Shown here: one piece after another, positions 1 to 8,490 of the stretch
How positions within the stretch are numbered: position 1 is the first letter of the stretch
How the letters are laid out: every line of letters starts with the position of its first letter
Assembly: GCF_018500185.1 (NCBI RefSeq)
Contig: NZ_JAHBGI010000013.1
Coordinates: 57,743 to 91,011 of the forward strand
Source: Litoribacter ruber
Lineage (GTDB): Bacteria > Bacteroidota > Bacteroidia > Cytophagales > Cyclobacteriaceae
Length of the DNA: 33,269 nt
Direction: 5' to 3'
Notes under the pieces: generated by a model
Databases searched by the model: none
Seen by the model: the letters and a program-made list of their open reading frames with translations, nothing else
Told to the model about the DNA's origin: nothing
Position numbers and translations under genes: made by a program

Positions 1-75
1 ATCCCCATCTTTGGGCCCCTCCGCGCTCTTCACGGTGAATTTCTACCCTTCGGTTCTCCGCACCTTCGAGGTTAT
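1..75. repeat. Degenerate intergenic repeat (CGCGGAG/CAAAG type)
   Basis: This stretch reads like decayed copies of the unit CTTTGTGCCCCTCCGCG-CTTCGCGGTGAA. Pieces seen are CTTTGGGCCCCTCCGCG, then CTTCACGGTGAA, then CTCCGCACCTTCGAGGTTA. Similar phrases recur in other gaps of this window (18802-18918, 21163-21210, 22493-22524, 22650-22730, 23630-23655, 28502-28530). No reading frame is supported here. The left edge is cut by the window. Confidence 0.5.
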
Positions 76-96
76 TTTCATTTCACTGGAACAGTC

Positions 97-125
97 TTGC
101 TTTTAAACATATTCTTTTACCTTTG
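97..125 (+). promoter_or_regulatory. Candidate Bacteroidota promoter for the DUF6600-like gene
   Basis: A TTG at 97-99 is followed after 18 nt by TACCTTTG at 118-125, an exact match to the TAnnTTTG -7 element of Bacteroidota. Transcription would begin near 131 and leave a leader of about 180 nt before the ATG at 314. The long leader is unusual, so a closer promoter may also exist. The rest of 126-313 is AT-rich and shows nothing else I can support. Confidence 0.45.
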
Positions 126-313
126 CAATTCTTTTAACAAAAATTAAGACCCGTTAAAGAGTTTTCAGGTAAGTCTTGAATTAAAGCATGTTATGACGTT
201 AAATTTTATTTTACCTACATCAAATAAGCGAAATAAACTATCGTATAGGAATTTTACAACAAACATATTATCTCAAGCCTGCGTAAAACCAACTATACTT
301 AAATCCCACAGCT

Positions 314-1708
314 ATGAGAAATCCCTTTCAATATTTCCGATCTTATAGGCAGGCGCTTAGGGTTTTTGCAGTATTGGCTTTCATATCCATAGGTATCCAT
401 AAGCCGGTACATGCCCAAATGCAGGGTGCTGTCTCCTTTCAAGTCTTTTACGATGAATTGATGCCCTACGGTACCTGGGTAAATGACCCTCAGTATGGAT
501 TTGTGTGGGTACCTCACGTACATGCAAACTTTCATCCTTACGCAACAAATGGTCACTGGGTAATGACTTCCTACGGAAATACCTGGGTGTCGGATTTCGA
601 TTGGGGCTGGGCGCCATTTCATTACGGCAGATGGTTTTATAGCAATAGATACGGTTGGTCATGGGTTCCAGGCTATGAATGGGGGCCAGCATGGGTAGAC
701 TGGAGAACAGGGGGAGGCTATTATGGCTGGGCTCCATTGGCTCCAGGAGTACACATAAATGTTGCAGTAAACTTGCCCTACCATCATTATGTCTTTGTCC
801 CGCATAATAGACTTATTCATAGAAGGGTTCACAGGTACTTTGTGCCTAGAGCAAGGGTAGTAAATATCTATCAGCAAACCACCATCATCAACAATATGGT
901 GGTCGTCAATCAAAGATCATATGTGGGAGGTCCGCATAGAAGAGATTTGGAAAGGGTGAGCAGAAGAAGCATCCCCGTGTACCAGGTAAGCAACTCGGGC
1001 AGACCGGGCAGATCTGCGGTGGCCAGAGGATCTGTGGCCATGTACAGGCCAGAGGTAAACCGAAATACAGCCACTCAGGCAAGACCTTCCAGAGCCGTCA
1101 ATTCTTCTGAATTTACCAGAGGTGCCAGGCCGAATAGAACTGCCCCTGTGAGAAGTTCAGCGGTACAACAGCGGGCAAATAGCGGTGTGCAGAGAAACAG
1201 TTCTGGAAACGTAAGGAGCGAAGCTACCGCAGCACCATCCCGAGTATCGGCACAGCCAGCACAGCGAGGCCAAGTGCAACAAAGACCCGCTCAGACTCAA
1301 ACCAGACAGGCTGCCCCAAGGCAGCAACAGCAGGTGAGATCCTCGGCGGCCAATGTGAATAGCACCAGACAGCAGGCCCCCGCAAACCGCAGCAGCAATG
1401 TGCAGAGCAGGCCTTCTAATAGGAATTCCGGATCTGGGTCAGCGGTAAGAAGTAACGCTCCTAGACAATCAAACCGGAGCAGCGGAGGTACTGTTTCTAG
1501 CTCCTCTTCTTCAAGGAGTAGTAACGGAACAGTCTCCAGGTCTTCTTCCTCAAGAAGCAGCGGCGGAGGAACTGTCTCCAGATCTTCTTCCTCTTCCAGA
1601 AGCAGCGGAAGCTCTGTATCAAGGTCTTCTTCTTCCCGAAGCAGTTCAGGCACGAGCTCCAGATCTTCTTCCAACTCAAGAGGCAACAGTCGAAGAGGCG
1701 GCAATTAA
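314..1708 (+). CDS. Secreted DUF6600-like Tyr/Trp-rich protein with Ser/Arg repeat tail
   Basis: The 464-residue product begins with a signal peptide (hydrophobic core about residues 16-29, likely cleavage after VHA near 35). Residues about 45-150 are rich in Tyr, Trp, Gly and Pro, with recurring YGxxW/WVP phrases such as YGWSWVPGYEWGPAWVDW and YGWAPLAPG. This is the pattern of the DUF6600 family, whose function is unknown. Residues about 160-200 are His/Arg/Val-rich. From about 210 the chain is low-complexity (Arg, Ser, Gln, Asn, Ala) and ends in five 13-15-residue Ser/Arg repeats. A cell-surface or periplasmic place is inferred from the signal peptide. The gene stands alone and ends at a shared terminator. 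The Ser/Arg tail is very basic and probably disordered. Confidence 0.8.
   Translation: MRNPFQYFRSYRQALRVFAVLAFISIGIHKPVHAQMQGAVSFQVFYDELMPYGTWVNDPQYGFVWVPHVHANFHPYATNGHWVMTSYGNTWVSDFDWGWAPFHYGRWFYSNRYGWSWVPGYEWGPAWVDWRTGGGYYGWAPLAPGVHINVAVNLPYHHYVFVPHNRLIHRRVHRYFVPRARVVNIYQQTTIINNMVVVNQRSYVGGPHRRDLERVSRRSIPVYQVSNSGRPGRSAVARGSVAMYRPEVNRNTATQARPSRAVNSSEFTRGARPNRTAPVRSSAVQQRANSGVQRNSSGNVRSEATAAPSRVSAQPAQRGQVQQRPAQTQTRQAAPRQQQQVRSSAANVNSTRQQAPANRSSNVQSRPSNRNSGSGSAVRSNAPRQSNRSSGGTVSSSSSSRSSNGTVSRSSSSRSSGGGTVSRSSSSSRSSGSSVSRSSSSRSSSGTSSRSSSNSRGNSRRGGN
1481..1681 (+). repeat. Five in-frame tandem repeats encoding Ser/Arg units
   Basis: Five diverged units of 39, 39, 45, 39 and 39 nt start at 1481, 1520, 1559, 1604 and 1643. 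Each encodes roughly a GTVSRSSSSRSS-like peptide. All unit lengths are multiples of three, so copy-number change would keep the frame. The copies differ at many third positions, so the array is not very recent. Confidence 0.8.
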
Positions 1709-1712
1709 AAAT

Positions 1713-1746
1713 AAAAAGCTCCAAGCTAAATGGCTTGGAGCTTTTT
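1713..1746. terminator. Bidirectional terminator between convergent genes
   Basis: A perfect 14-bp stem (AAAAAGCTCCAAGC at 1713-1726 with GCTTGGAGCTTTTT at 1733-1746) encloses a 6-nt loop. A-rich and T-rich flanks let it work for the plus gene ending at 1708 and the minus gene ending at 1755. Confidence 0.9.
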
Positions 1747-1754
1747 ATTTTTAT

Positions 1755-2270
1755 TTACCTGTTGAAATCATCCTCAACTCTCACAATATCCTCCTCATCA
1801 GAGGGATTTGAAGGGTCAGCATGCATCCATATTTCAGCAACCATACCCCACTCTTTTAGTCCTACCAAACGGTGACGTTCTCCCTGCTTCAACTTGACCA
1901 CCTCCCCTATTTTAAGGTCTTTCAACTCGCCTTGCTCATCGGTGTCACTGGTGACAATGCCCCCATTTCCTTTGACCAGTTTCCAGATTTCAGCTCGTCG
2001 GTGATGGTATTGCCATGAGAGTCTTTTATCAGGAGCCACCAATAGGATTTTCGGACTCAGCTTTTGACTCAACTGCAATTTGTCCAATTCCACTTCAGGA
2101 AAAAACTGATCTTTAAATTTCTGGATCTGCCCCTCATCAATGACAAAAAACCCACCCCAAGGCCTACTCTGATCTTGGGTGATAATCTGGTATCCTTCTC
2201 CTTGCAGATAATTTTTTACCTGCTCAAAAATCTCACTTTTTTGGTTACTATTAAAATTAATATTTTGCAT
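1755..2270 (-). CDS. Cupin-type mannose-6-phosphate isomerase-like protein
   Basis: The 171-residue product matches the single-cupin type II phosphomannose isomerase family, which Bacteroidota annotations often call phosphoheptose isomerase. Visible family landmarks are RPWGGF near residue 36, the metal-site strand YHHRRAEIW near 88-96, GERHRL near 130 and the closing DPSNPSDEEDIVR. The reaction expected for the family is mannose-6-phosphate to fructose-6-phosphate conversion in the cytoplasm, but sugar specificity cannot be read from sequence. The gene is the only coding unit between two hairpin terminators, so it is probably monocistronic. The start is an ATG at 2268-2270 with no better upstream alternative. 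Confidence 0.8.
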   Translation of the reverse strand: MQNINFNSNQKSEIFEQVKNYLQGEGYQIITQDQSRPWGGFFVIDEGQIQKFKDQFFPEVELDKLQLSQKLSPKILLVAPDKRLSWQYHHRRAEIWKLVKGNGGIVTSDTDEQGELKDLKIGEVVKLKQGERHRLVGLKEWGMVAEIWMHADPSNPSDEEDIVRVEDDFNR

Positions 2271-2335
2271 AATCTTAAATAAAATTGAAATTAAAAATTA
2301 CGAATAATTTCTTCATAAAAGCCAGTTAACATCAA

Positions 2336-2365
2336 AAAAGCCACCAAATTTTATTGGTGGCTTTT
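2336..2365 (-). terminator. Terminator of glnN
   Basis: The stem CCACCAA/TTGGTGG, extended by AAAAG/CTTTT, has a 6-nt loop and lies just past the stop of the minus-strand glutamine synthetase gene. Read on the minus strand it ends in a T run. Confidence 0.85.
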
Positions 2366-2387
2366 GAATTTGCTAATGTTACTGCGA

Positions 2388-4550
2388 TTATTTCAAAAAC
2401 AGCATTTCTCTGTACTTCACCAACGGCCAATTTTCATCGTCCACTAGGAGTTCAAGTTTGTCTACAGCGTATCTGATTTTCTGGAAATATGCTTCCTTCA
2501 CTTCAGTGCTATAGGCTTTGGCTTTTTCCTTTACATCTGTCACCTTGTTGAGTCTTCTTCTCACATCAATCATGGCATTGACATTTGATTTGATCGACTC
2601 GATGTAGTTGCTGACTTCTTTGATAGTTTCTACAGCAGCAGTATTATCCAAACCTAGATCTTTCATACCCTGGGCATTTTGGATCAGTTTATTTTGATAA
2701 TTGATAGCCGTAGGAATAATATGATTAAGCGCCAAGTCACCCATGACCCTGGATTCAATTTGAATCTTCATCACGTAGTTTTCCAACATGATCTCATGTC
2801 TGGCCTCAACTTCGATCTCAGAAAGTACCTTATGCTTGCTGAATAGTTCTTTAACCTTTTTGTCCTCGAAAATATCAAGTGCAAATGGCGTGCTTTTCAG
2901 GTTGGACAATCCTCTTTTTTCTGCCTCCTGTTCCCACTCTTCGGAGTAACCGTCACCCTCAAATCGGATGTTTTTGGTTTCGCTGATATATTTGCGAAGT
3001 ACATTAACTATAGCGATTTTCTTCTCTTTGCCTTTTGCGATTTCTTCTTTCACATCGGCATGAAGGGTTTTCAGGGTTTCGGCTACGATGACATTCAGAG
3101 TTGCCATTGGACCAGCCACGTTGGCATGTGAACCTACGGCTCTGAACTCAAACTTGTTGCCCGTAAAGGCAAATGGAGAAGTCCGGTTTCTATCGGTGTT
3201 GTCAAGGATAATCTGAGGGATCTTGCTAATCCCCAGCTTCATATACATGTTATCACCCTTTTCAATCTTGAGGTTACCATTTTCCTCCAGCTCATCCAAA
3301 ACGCTTGTCAAAGTAGAGCCTAGGAATACAGAAATAATGGCTGGAGGCGCCTCATTGGCTCCCAATCTCCAATCGTTGCCGGCAGAGGCGATGCTTGCTC
3401 TAAGCAAATCAGCATTGTCATGAACGGCTTTGATAGTAGCCACCAAAAACGTCAAGAACTGAAGGTTTTCGCGTGCTGAATTACTTGGCTGAAATAAATT
3501 GACTCCTGTATCAGTGATCAGGGACCAGTTGTTGTGCTTACCGCTACCATTCAGCCCTGCGAATGGTTTTTCGTGGAAAAGAACTTTAAGGTTGTGTTTC
3601 TCAGCCACCTTGGTCATCAAATCCATCAACAATTGGTTGTGGTCAGTTGCCCGGTTGATTTCTTCATACAATGGGGCAACTTCAAACTGGCCAGGAGCCA
3701 CCTCGTTGTGACGCGTGGAAACAGGGATCCCCAATTTCCAGCACTCGATCTCAAACTCCTGCATGAAATCCTTAACACGCGTTGGAATAGACCCAAAGTA
3801 GTGATCATCCAGCTGCTGTCCCCTTGCAGGGTTATGGCCAAAAACTGTTCTACCTGCCATGATCAAGTCAGGTCTAGAAGCAAAAAGCGCTCTGTCAATG
3901 ACAAAATATTCCTGCTCGACACCAAGCGAAGCTGTAATTTTTTTAACATTCCTATCAAAAAGCTGACAGACAGGTATAGCAGCATTATTAACGGCTTCGA
4001 TAGACTTCAACAATGGTGTTTTGTAATCCAAGGCTTCTCCGGTAAAGGCCACGAAGATAGTTGGGATACAAAGAGTTTTATCAAAAATAAAGATTGGAGA
4101 TGTAGGATCCCAAGCGGTGTAACCTCGGGCTTCAAAAGTGGACCGGATGCCTCCGTTTGGAAAAGAGGAAGCATCTGGCTCCTGCTGGACTAAGGCAGAT
4201 CCTTTAAATTTTTCTATTCCGGACCCTCCATCGAAAAAGGTATCGTGTTTTTCGGCAGTTGAGCCTGTTAGTGGCTGAAACCAGTGAGTGTAATGGGTCA
4301 CCCCTTTGGAAAGTGCCCAGGTTTTGATGGCAGAAGCAACCTCATCGGCGGTGCTAGTGTCAATTTTCCCGCCTTTTTCAATTGCATTACTTATTTTTTT
4401 GTAAACGTTTGGCGCCAGAGCTTCCTTCATCTCCTTGAGTCCGAAAACCTGACTGCCGAAATAATCAGAAATTTTGGCTGAAGGAGCGACTACACTTACC
4501 CGTTCCCTCTGTTGCACCATTTTGAGTGCTTCTTGTCTTAAAGTTGCCAT
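2388..4550 (-). CDS. glnN: Type III glutamine synthetase
   Basis: The 720-residue product is the length of GlnN (about 730 in Bacteroides) and carries its hallmark segments: the N-terminal GSIII_N region with SDYFGSQVFG near residue 28, and the catalytic region with NGSGKHNNWS and RTSPFAFTGNKFEFRA. It makes glutamine from glutamate, ammonia and ATP in the cytoplasm and is the main ammonia-assimilation enzyme in many Bacteroidota. It has its own promoter (4581-4612) and terminator (2336-2365). No ammonium transporter or PII gene is adjacent. The start is an ATG at 4548-4550. Confidence 0.97.
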   Translation of the reverse strand: MATLRQEALKMVQQRERVSVVAPSAKISDYFGSQVFGLKEMKEALAPNVYKKISNAIEKGGKIDTSTADEVASAIKTWALSKGVTHYTHWFQPLTGSTAEKHDTFFDGGSGIEKFKGSALVQQEPDASSFPNGGIRSTFEARGYTAWDPTSPIFIFDKTLCIPTIFVAFTGEALDYKTPLLKSIEAVNNAAIPVCQLFDRNVKKITASLGVEQEYFVIDRALFASRPDLIMAGRTVFGHNPARGQQLDDHYFGSIPTRVKDFMQEFEIECWKLGIPVSTRHNEVAPGQFEVAPLYEEINRATDHNQLLMDLMTKVAEKHNLKVLFHEKPFAGLNGSGKHNNWSLITDTGVNLFQPSNSARENLQFLTFLVATIKAVHDNADLLRASIASAGNDWRLGANEAPPAIISVFLGSTLTSVLDELEENGNLKIEKGDNMYMKLGISKIPQIILDNTDRNRTSPFAFTGNKFEFRAVGSHANVAGPMATLNVIVAETLKTLHADVKEEIAKGKEKKIAIVNVLRKYISETKNIRFEGDGYSEEWEQEAEKRGLSNLKSTPFALDIFEDKKVKELFSKHKVLSEIEVEARHEIMLENYVMKIQIESRVMGDLALNHIIPTAINYQNKLIQNAQGMKDLGLDNTAAVETIKEVSNYIESIKSNVNAMIDVRRRLNKVTDVKEKAKAYSTEVKEAYFQKIRYAVDKLELLVDDENWPLVKYREMLFLK

Positions 4551-4580
4551 TTTTTATTTATGTGGTTTGATTTTAATACA

Positions 4581-4612
4581 CAAATCTAACAATATTTATT
4601 TTTACTATGCAA
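4581..4612 (-). promoter_or_regulatory. Candidate promoter of glnN
   Basis: On the minus strand TTG (4612-4610) is followed after 21 nt by TAGATTTG (4588-4581), an exact TAnnTTTG element. Transcription would begin about 25 nt before the ATG. Confidence 0.65.
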
Positions 4613-4726
4613 AAATGGTCAAAAATTAAACCATTTTACAGAGTTTTATCAAATTTTACAGATAAAACCCCTCTTTTTCGATCCACCCTATGGTTTGCAA
4701 TCAAATCAATACAGAAAAATACCGGA

Positions 4727-4757
4727 TTGAAATCTTAAGGGAATATGCTTACCTTTG
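4727..4757 (+). promoter_or_regulatory. Candidate promoter of mtaB
   Basis: TTG at 4727-4729, a 20-nt spacer, then TACCTTTG at 4750-4757 match the Bacteroidota housekeeping promoter. The expected start of transcription near 4763 gives a leader of about 25 nt before the TTG start codon at 4787. The same -7 octamer occurs at 118-125. Confidence 0.7.
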
Positions 4758-4786
4758 CGGATTAATTAAGCATCAAGGATTTAGGT

Positions 4787-6106
4787 TTGAAGAAGGTAGC
4801 ATTTTATACGTTAGGCTGTAAACTCAATTACTCAGAAACCTCTACAATAAGTAGAATGTTTGAAAATAAGGGGTATCAGAAGGTCGAATTTGACCAAACT
4901 CCCGACATTTTCATCATCAACACCTGTTCGGTAACCGAGAATGCTGACAAAAAATGTAAAAAGATCGTCAAGGAGGCCAAAAAGATTTCCCCTAATTCTT
5001 ATGTGACTATTATAGGCTGTTATGCCCAGCTTAAACCTCAGGAAATCGCCACCATCAAAGGGGTGGATGCCGTATTAGGGGCGGCCGAAAAATTTAGACT
5101 TATTGAATTGCTTGACGGCTTTGCCAAAGAGCAAGAAGCCAAAGTGCTGGCCTCCGAGATCCAGGAAGCCACTGTTTTTAACAACGCTTTCAGCATCAAT
5201 GACCGCACCAGGACCTTTTTAAAAGTTCAGGATGGCTGTAATTACGGCTGTGCTTTCTGCACTATTCCTCTTGCCCGGGGTAAAAGCAGAAGTGACAGTA
5301 TCGCCAACATTTTAGATTCTGCCAGGGAAATTGCCGCTTCCGATGTGAAGGAGGTGGTACTGACTGGCGTCAACATCGGCGACTTTGGAATCCAGGATGG
5401 CAAGAGAAAAGAGCGCTTTGCAGACCTGGTAACTGCATTGGATGAAATTGAAGGAATCAACCGCTTCCGTATCTCATCCATTGAGCCTAACCTTTTGACT
5501 AACGAAACGATAGAATTTGTTAGCAGATCAAAGCGTTTTGTTCCTCATTTCCATATCCCACTTCAATCTGGAAGCAATACTATGCTAAGGGCTATGGGCC
5601 GTCGCTACCTGCGTGAGCTTTATGAGGACCGTGTATCCAAGATTAAGACCCTCATGCCCCACTGCTGCATTGGCGTGGATGTGATTGTTGGATTTCCCGG
5701 AGAAACTGAAGAGCTGTTCTTGGAGACCTATAATTTCCTTAATGAACTCCCTATCTCCTACTTACACGTATTCACCTATTCTGAACGTGCCAATACACGG
5801 GCGACTGAGATGGGCGGGGTGGTACCTATGAAGGTTCGAAATGAAAGGTCCAAAATGTTACGGATTCTTTCTGAGAAAAAAAGAAGGCAATTTTACCAAG
5901 AAAATCTGGGCAAAACTTATACGGTTTTGTTTGAAGAGGATGTGGAAGAGGGTAAAATGCATGGTTTCACGGAAAACTACATCAGGGTTTCCGCTAAGTA
6001 TGACCCCATGCTGATCAATGAGACAAAGTTGGTGCAACTGGTCGAGATCAATGAAAAGGGCTCGGTGGATATCGAAGAGCCTGAAATCGTATACGAAAAA
6101 CACTAA
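4787..6106 (+). CDS. mtaB: tRNA t6A37 methylthiotransferase MtaB
   Basis: The 439-residue product is a radical-SAM methylthiotransferase that converts t6A to ms2t6A at position 37 of ANN-decoding tRNAs. The N-terminal domain has the cluster cysteines C11 (TLGCKLN), C47 (NTCSVT) and C78 (IGCYAQ). The radical-SAM cluster motif CxxxCxxC is C151, C155, C158. TLGCKLN at the start separates it from MiaB and RimO. A TRAM-like tail follows from about residue 375. The start codon is TTG at 4787, supported by the promoter just upstream and by the conserved KKVAFYTLGCK start. The DUF805 gene follows after about 75 nt. Confidence 0.93.
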   Translation: MKKVAFYTLGCKLNYSETSTISRMFENKGYQKVEFDQTPDIFIINTCSVTENADKKCKKIVKEAKKISPNSYVTIIGCYAQLKPQEIATIKGVDAVLGAAEKFRLIELLDGFAKEQEAKVLASEIQEATVFNNAFSINDRTRTFLKVQDGCNYGCAFCTIPLARGKSRSDSIANILDSAREIAASDVKEVVLTGVNIGDFGIQDGKRKERFADLVTALDEIEGINRFRISSIEPNLLTNETIEFVSRSKRFVPHFHIPLQSGSNTMLRAMGRRYLRELYEDRVSKIKTLMPHCCIGVDVIVGFPGETEELFLETYNFLNELPISYLHVFTYSERANTRATEMGGVVPMKVRNERSKMLRILSEKKRRQFYQENLGKTYTVLFEEDVEEGKMHGFTENYIRVSAKYDPMLINETKLVQLVEINEKGSVDIEEPEIVYEKH

Positions 6107-6181
6107 GAATTTTATAGGCCAAAGTCTAAACATCCTGCCTACAGCAAACGTTTAACTACTGATTATCAACGGTTTTCAGGT

Positions 6182-6535
6182 ATGAAAAATGTACTGGAAC
6201 CTACGGGCAGGATTACCAGAAGAAAGTTTCTGGTCCTCTTTGTGGTTTTTTATTTCATCAACCTTTTATGCCTGCTGAAGATGTACGAATCTTTGGAAAT
6301 TCAGGCCTGGGTCAGCTTTGTCATATTTGGAATCATCCTGGTCACCACCATTGTGTTTCTCATGGTAGCTGCCATCAGAAGGTTACACGACATTGAGTTG
6401 GACTGGAAATACTCACTCTATCTACTAATACCTCCCCCTATCAACTTCATAGGATTTATCTACCTGACTTTTAAAGAGGGGACTGTAGGGCCAAACAAAT
6501 ACGGCCCGGATCCTAGAAACACGGACGTGGTCTGA
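6182..6535 (+). CDS. DUF805 family small membrane protein
   Basis: The 117-residue product fits DUF805: GRITRRKF near the start, three membrane segments (about 15-33, 42-63 and 78-96), the RRLHDIELDW motif after the second segment, and the closing EGTVGPNKYGPDP. The family is an inner-membrane protein of unknown function. The stop codon TGA (6533-6535) touches the stop of the convergent permease gene with no gap, so no terminator fits between them. Confidence 0.85.
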   Translation: MKNVLEPTGRITRRKFLVLFVVFYFINLLCLLKMYESLEIQAWVSFVIFGIILVTTIVFLMVAAIRRLHDIELDWKYSLYLLIPPPINFIGFIYLTFKEGTVGPNKYGPDPRNTDVV

Positions 6536-7780
6536 TTATTCGTAGCGGAGGGACTCTATTGGGTCGAGTTTGCTGGCTTTGTATGCCGGAAAGAAACCAC
6601 TTAGCAAGCCTACCAAGATACAGATACCGAAGGCCACAAAGATCCACAGCCAAGGCACCAGAAACCCGCCTGGCCCAACCAAGTTGGCCACCACGTTTCC
6701 GATTCCAATCCCAAACAGCACTCCAAGCAGACCGCCCAGAAGGCAGATTACTATCGCCTCGATCAAAAACTGTTGCCTGATTCTAAGAGGGGTCGCCCCT
6801 AAAGCTTTTCTCACGCCAATTTCCCGGGTTCTTTCGGTCACCGATACCATCATGATATTCATTAGACCTATTGCTGCACCCAGCAAGGTGATGAAGCCAA
6901 TTCCAAAACCGCCAATGCGCAAAAAGCCGGCTACCTCCTCTAGGCTTTCTCCCAATGTCTGGCTCTTGACGATCTCAAAGCTATCTTCATCCCCAATCCT
7001 ATCTTGGCGGATTTTCCGCATCACACCGGTGGCATGGCCCATTTCGTAGTCCATTTTTCCTGGGTCAGATAAAGAAGCCGTAATGGCATATCGGAACGTC
7101 CCATTTCGATCGAGTCTTCTGGCATTTTCCAAAGGAATCACCACAGCCCTATCAGGGCCGGATCCGGCAGTGGCACTCCCCTGCTCCTCAGTCACCCCGA
7201 TGATGGTATACCTGCTACCATAAAAAGTAATATGCTGATTAATCGGGTCCTCCCCTTTCTCGAAAAGGGCAGATACGATTTCCTTGCCCACTACACATAC
7301 ATTGTTCCCAAATTGTATCTCGGAATTACTAAAGTTTCTCCCTTGTTCAATCTTAATACCCTTGATGAAAAAATAATTTTCATCCCCGCCAATCATTCTG
7401 CTATTTGGATTGGTTTTTTTGGAACCCCGCTTGATCTCCGTGGCTCCGGAAAAATTGGAAAACACGGTTACCACACCTCTTTGGGAGTATTCGTCCCTAA
7501 ATGCGGTGGCCTCTCTGTAAGAAATCGGCGGATAGGTTTTTTGAGCCACACCATCCGTGGTCACTCTTGCACCATTCGAAAACCTTGATTTCACATCAAA
7601 GTTGTTGGCACCGAACCCGGCAAAGCTCTCCTCAATCTGGGCTTTCATTCCATCTATGGCGGTAAGCATGCCCACCAGGGAGGTAATTCCAATGGCAATA
7701 ATCAACCCAGTAAGGATTGTTCGGAGTAAATTGGACTGAACGGAGCGTAACGCTTCCTTTATGTTTTCAAGAAGATTCAT
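6536..7780 (-). CDS. MacB/FtsX-type ABC transporter permease
   Basis: The 414-residue product has the layout of MacB-type permeases: one membrane helix near the N-terminus (about 20-42), a large periplasmic MacB_PCD domain (about 43-285), then three C-terminal helices with the FtsX signature TERTREIGVRKALGA near residue 315. The PxxAYKASKLDPIESLRYE ending is typical. Such proteins form mechanotransmission exporters with a separate ATPase and often an adaptor, but neither partner gene is next to it. The substrate is unknown. The start is an ATG at 7778-7780. The gene lies 94 nt downstream of miaE on the same strand and could be read with it. Confidence 0.9.
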   Translation of the reverse strand: MNLLENIKEALRSVQSNLLRTILTGLIIAIGITSLVGMLTAIDGMKAQIEESFAGFGANNFDVKSRFSNGARVTTDGVAQKTYPPISYREATAFRDEYSQRGVVTVFSNFSGATEIKRGSKKTNPNSRMIGGDENYFFIKGIKIEQGRNFSNSEIQFGNNVCVVGKEIVSALFEKGEDPINQHITFYGSRYTIIGVTEEQGSATAGSGPDRAVVIPLENARRLDRNGTFRYAITASLSDPGKMDYEMGHATGVMRKIRQDRIGDEDSFEIVKSQTLGESLEEVAGFLRIGGFGIGFITLLGAAIGLMNIMMVSVTERTREIGVRKALGATPLRIRQQFLIEAIVICLLGGLLGVLFGIGIGNVVANLVGPGGFLVPWLWIFVAFGICILVGLLSGFFPAYKASKLDPIESLRYE

Positions 7781-7873
7781 TCTGTAATAAAAATACCGGA
7801 TGTAAGTATAACTAAAAAACTCCAGAGTACATAGAACCTGTCTTTACTCTTTTTCAACGGTCAAAAAACCTTA

Positions 7874-8485
7874 TCAATGCACTCTATCATCCCGCATTTC
7901 CAATTCCGAGATAATTTTGGCTTCTTGGGCTAGCCATTCTTTCCATCGGGCTTCCACTTTTGCCTCATCCTGGTAATGCCTCGCCAATTCCAAAAAATTC
8001 ACATAATGCCCGGCTTCAGACACCATCAATTCATAATAGAATTTCTTGAGTTCTTCATCCTGGAGGTTTTTCCAAAGGAGTTTAAACCTCTCACAGCTCC
8101 TGGCTTCTATCAGGGCATTCATCAGTAGCTGCTCTGTGAGTTGCTGCATGCGATTGCCACCTTTTTTGACAAACTGAGCCAATCTGACTACATATTTATC
8201 CTTTCTTGGCCAGCCAAATGGAATATTTCTTTTTCGGAGCTGGTCCATCACCCTTTCAAAGTGGGCCCATTCCTCGGCTACCACAGGAGTGAGCGTATCC
8301 ACCAAAAGCTCCAGATCCGGGTATTTCAAGATAAGGCTGATGCACGAACTGGCCGCTTTTTGCTCACAATATGCGTGATCAACCAAAATATCACCCAAAT
8401 TCATACTTGCAATGTCCACCCATCGCGGATCGGTGGGCAGCTGCAAGTTCAACATCTTATTCTTTGTACTTTCTTCCCAACTCAT
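7874..8485 (-). CDS. miaE: tRNA-(ms2io6A) hydroxylase MiaE-like
   Basis: The protein is a ferritin-like diiron monooxygenase of the MiaE family, which hydroxylates the isopentenyl side chain of ms2i6A37 in tRNA. Likely iron ligands appear in DHAYCEQKA, in EEWAHF (an ExxH pair), in IEARSCERF and in SEAGHY. A TTG at 8494 would give 206 residues and a 4-nt overlap with the porin gene. I prefer the ATG at 8485 (203 residues, MSWEEST), five nt after the porin stop. It is the last gene of the lpxK-porin-miaE run. MiaE needs MiaA and MiaB products as substrate, and neither gene is in the window. Confidence 0.88.
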   Translation of the reverse strand: MSWEESTKNKMLNLQLPTDPRWVDIASMNLGDILVDHAYCEQKAASSCISLILKYPDLELLVDTLTPVVAEEWAHFERVMDQLRKRNIPFGWPRKDKYVVRLAQFVKKGGNRMQQLTEQLLMNALIEARSCERFKLLWKNLQDEELKKFYYELMVSEAGHYVNFLELARHYQDEAKVEARWKEWLAQEAKIISELEMRDDRVH

Positions 8486-8490
8486 TTTTA

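Noticed and set aside
1297-1704. Minus-strand open frame rich in Leu and Glu opposite the Ser/Arg repeats
   Set aside because: Its composition is only the complement of the repetitive AGA/TCT-rich coding strand; no start context or family resemblance.
3534-4193. 219-residue plus-strand frame inside glnN
   Set aside because: Antisense shadow of a strongly conserved enzyme; the translation has no family features.
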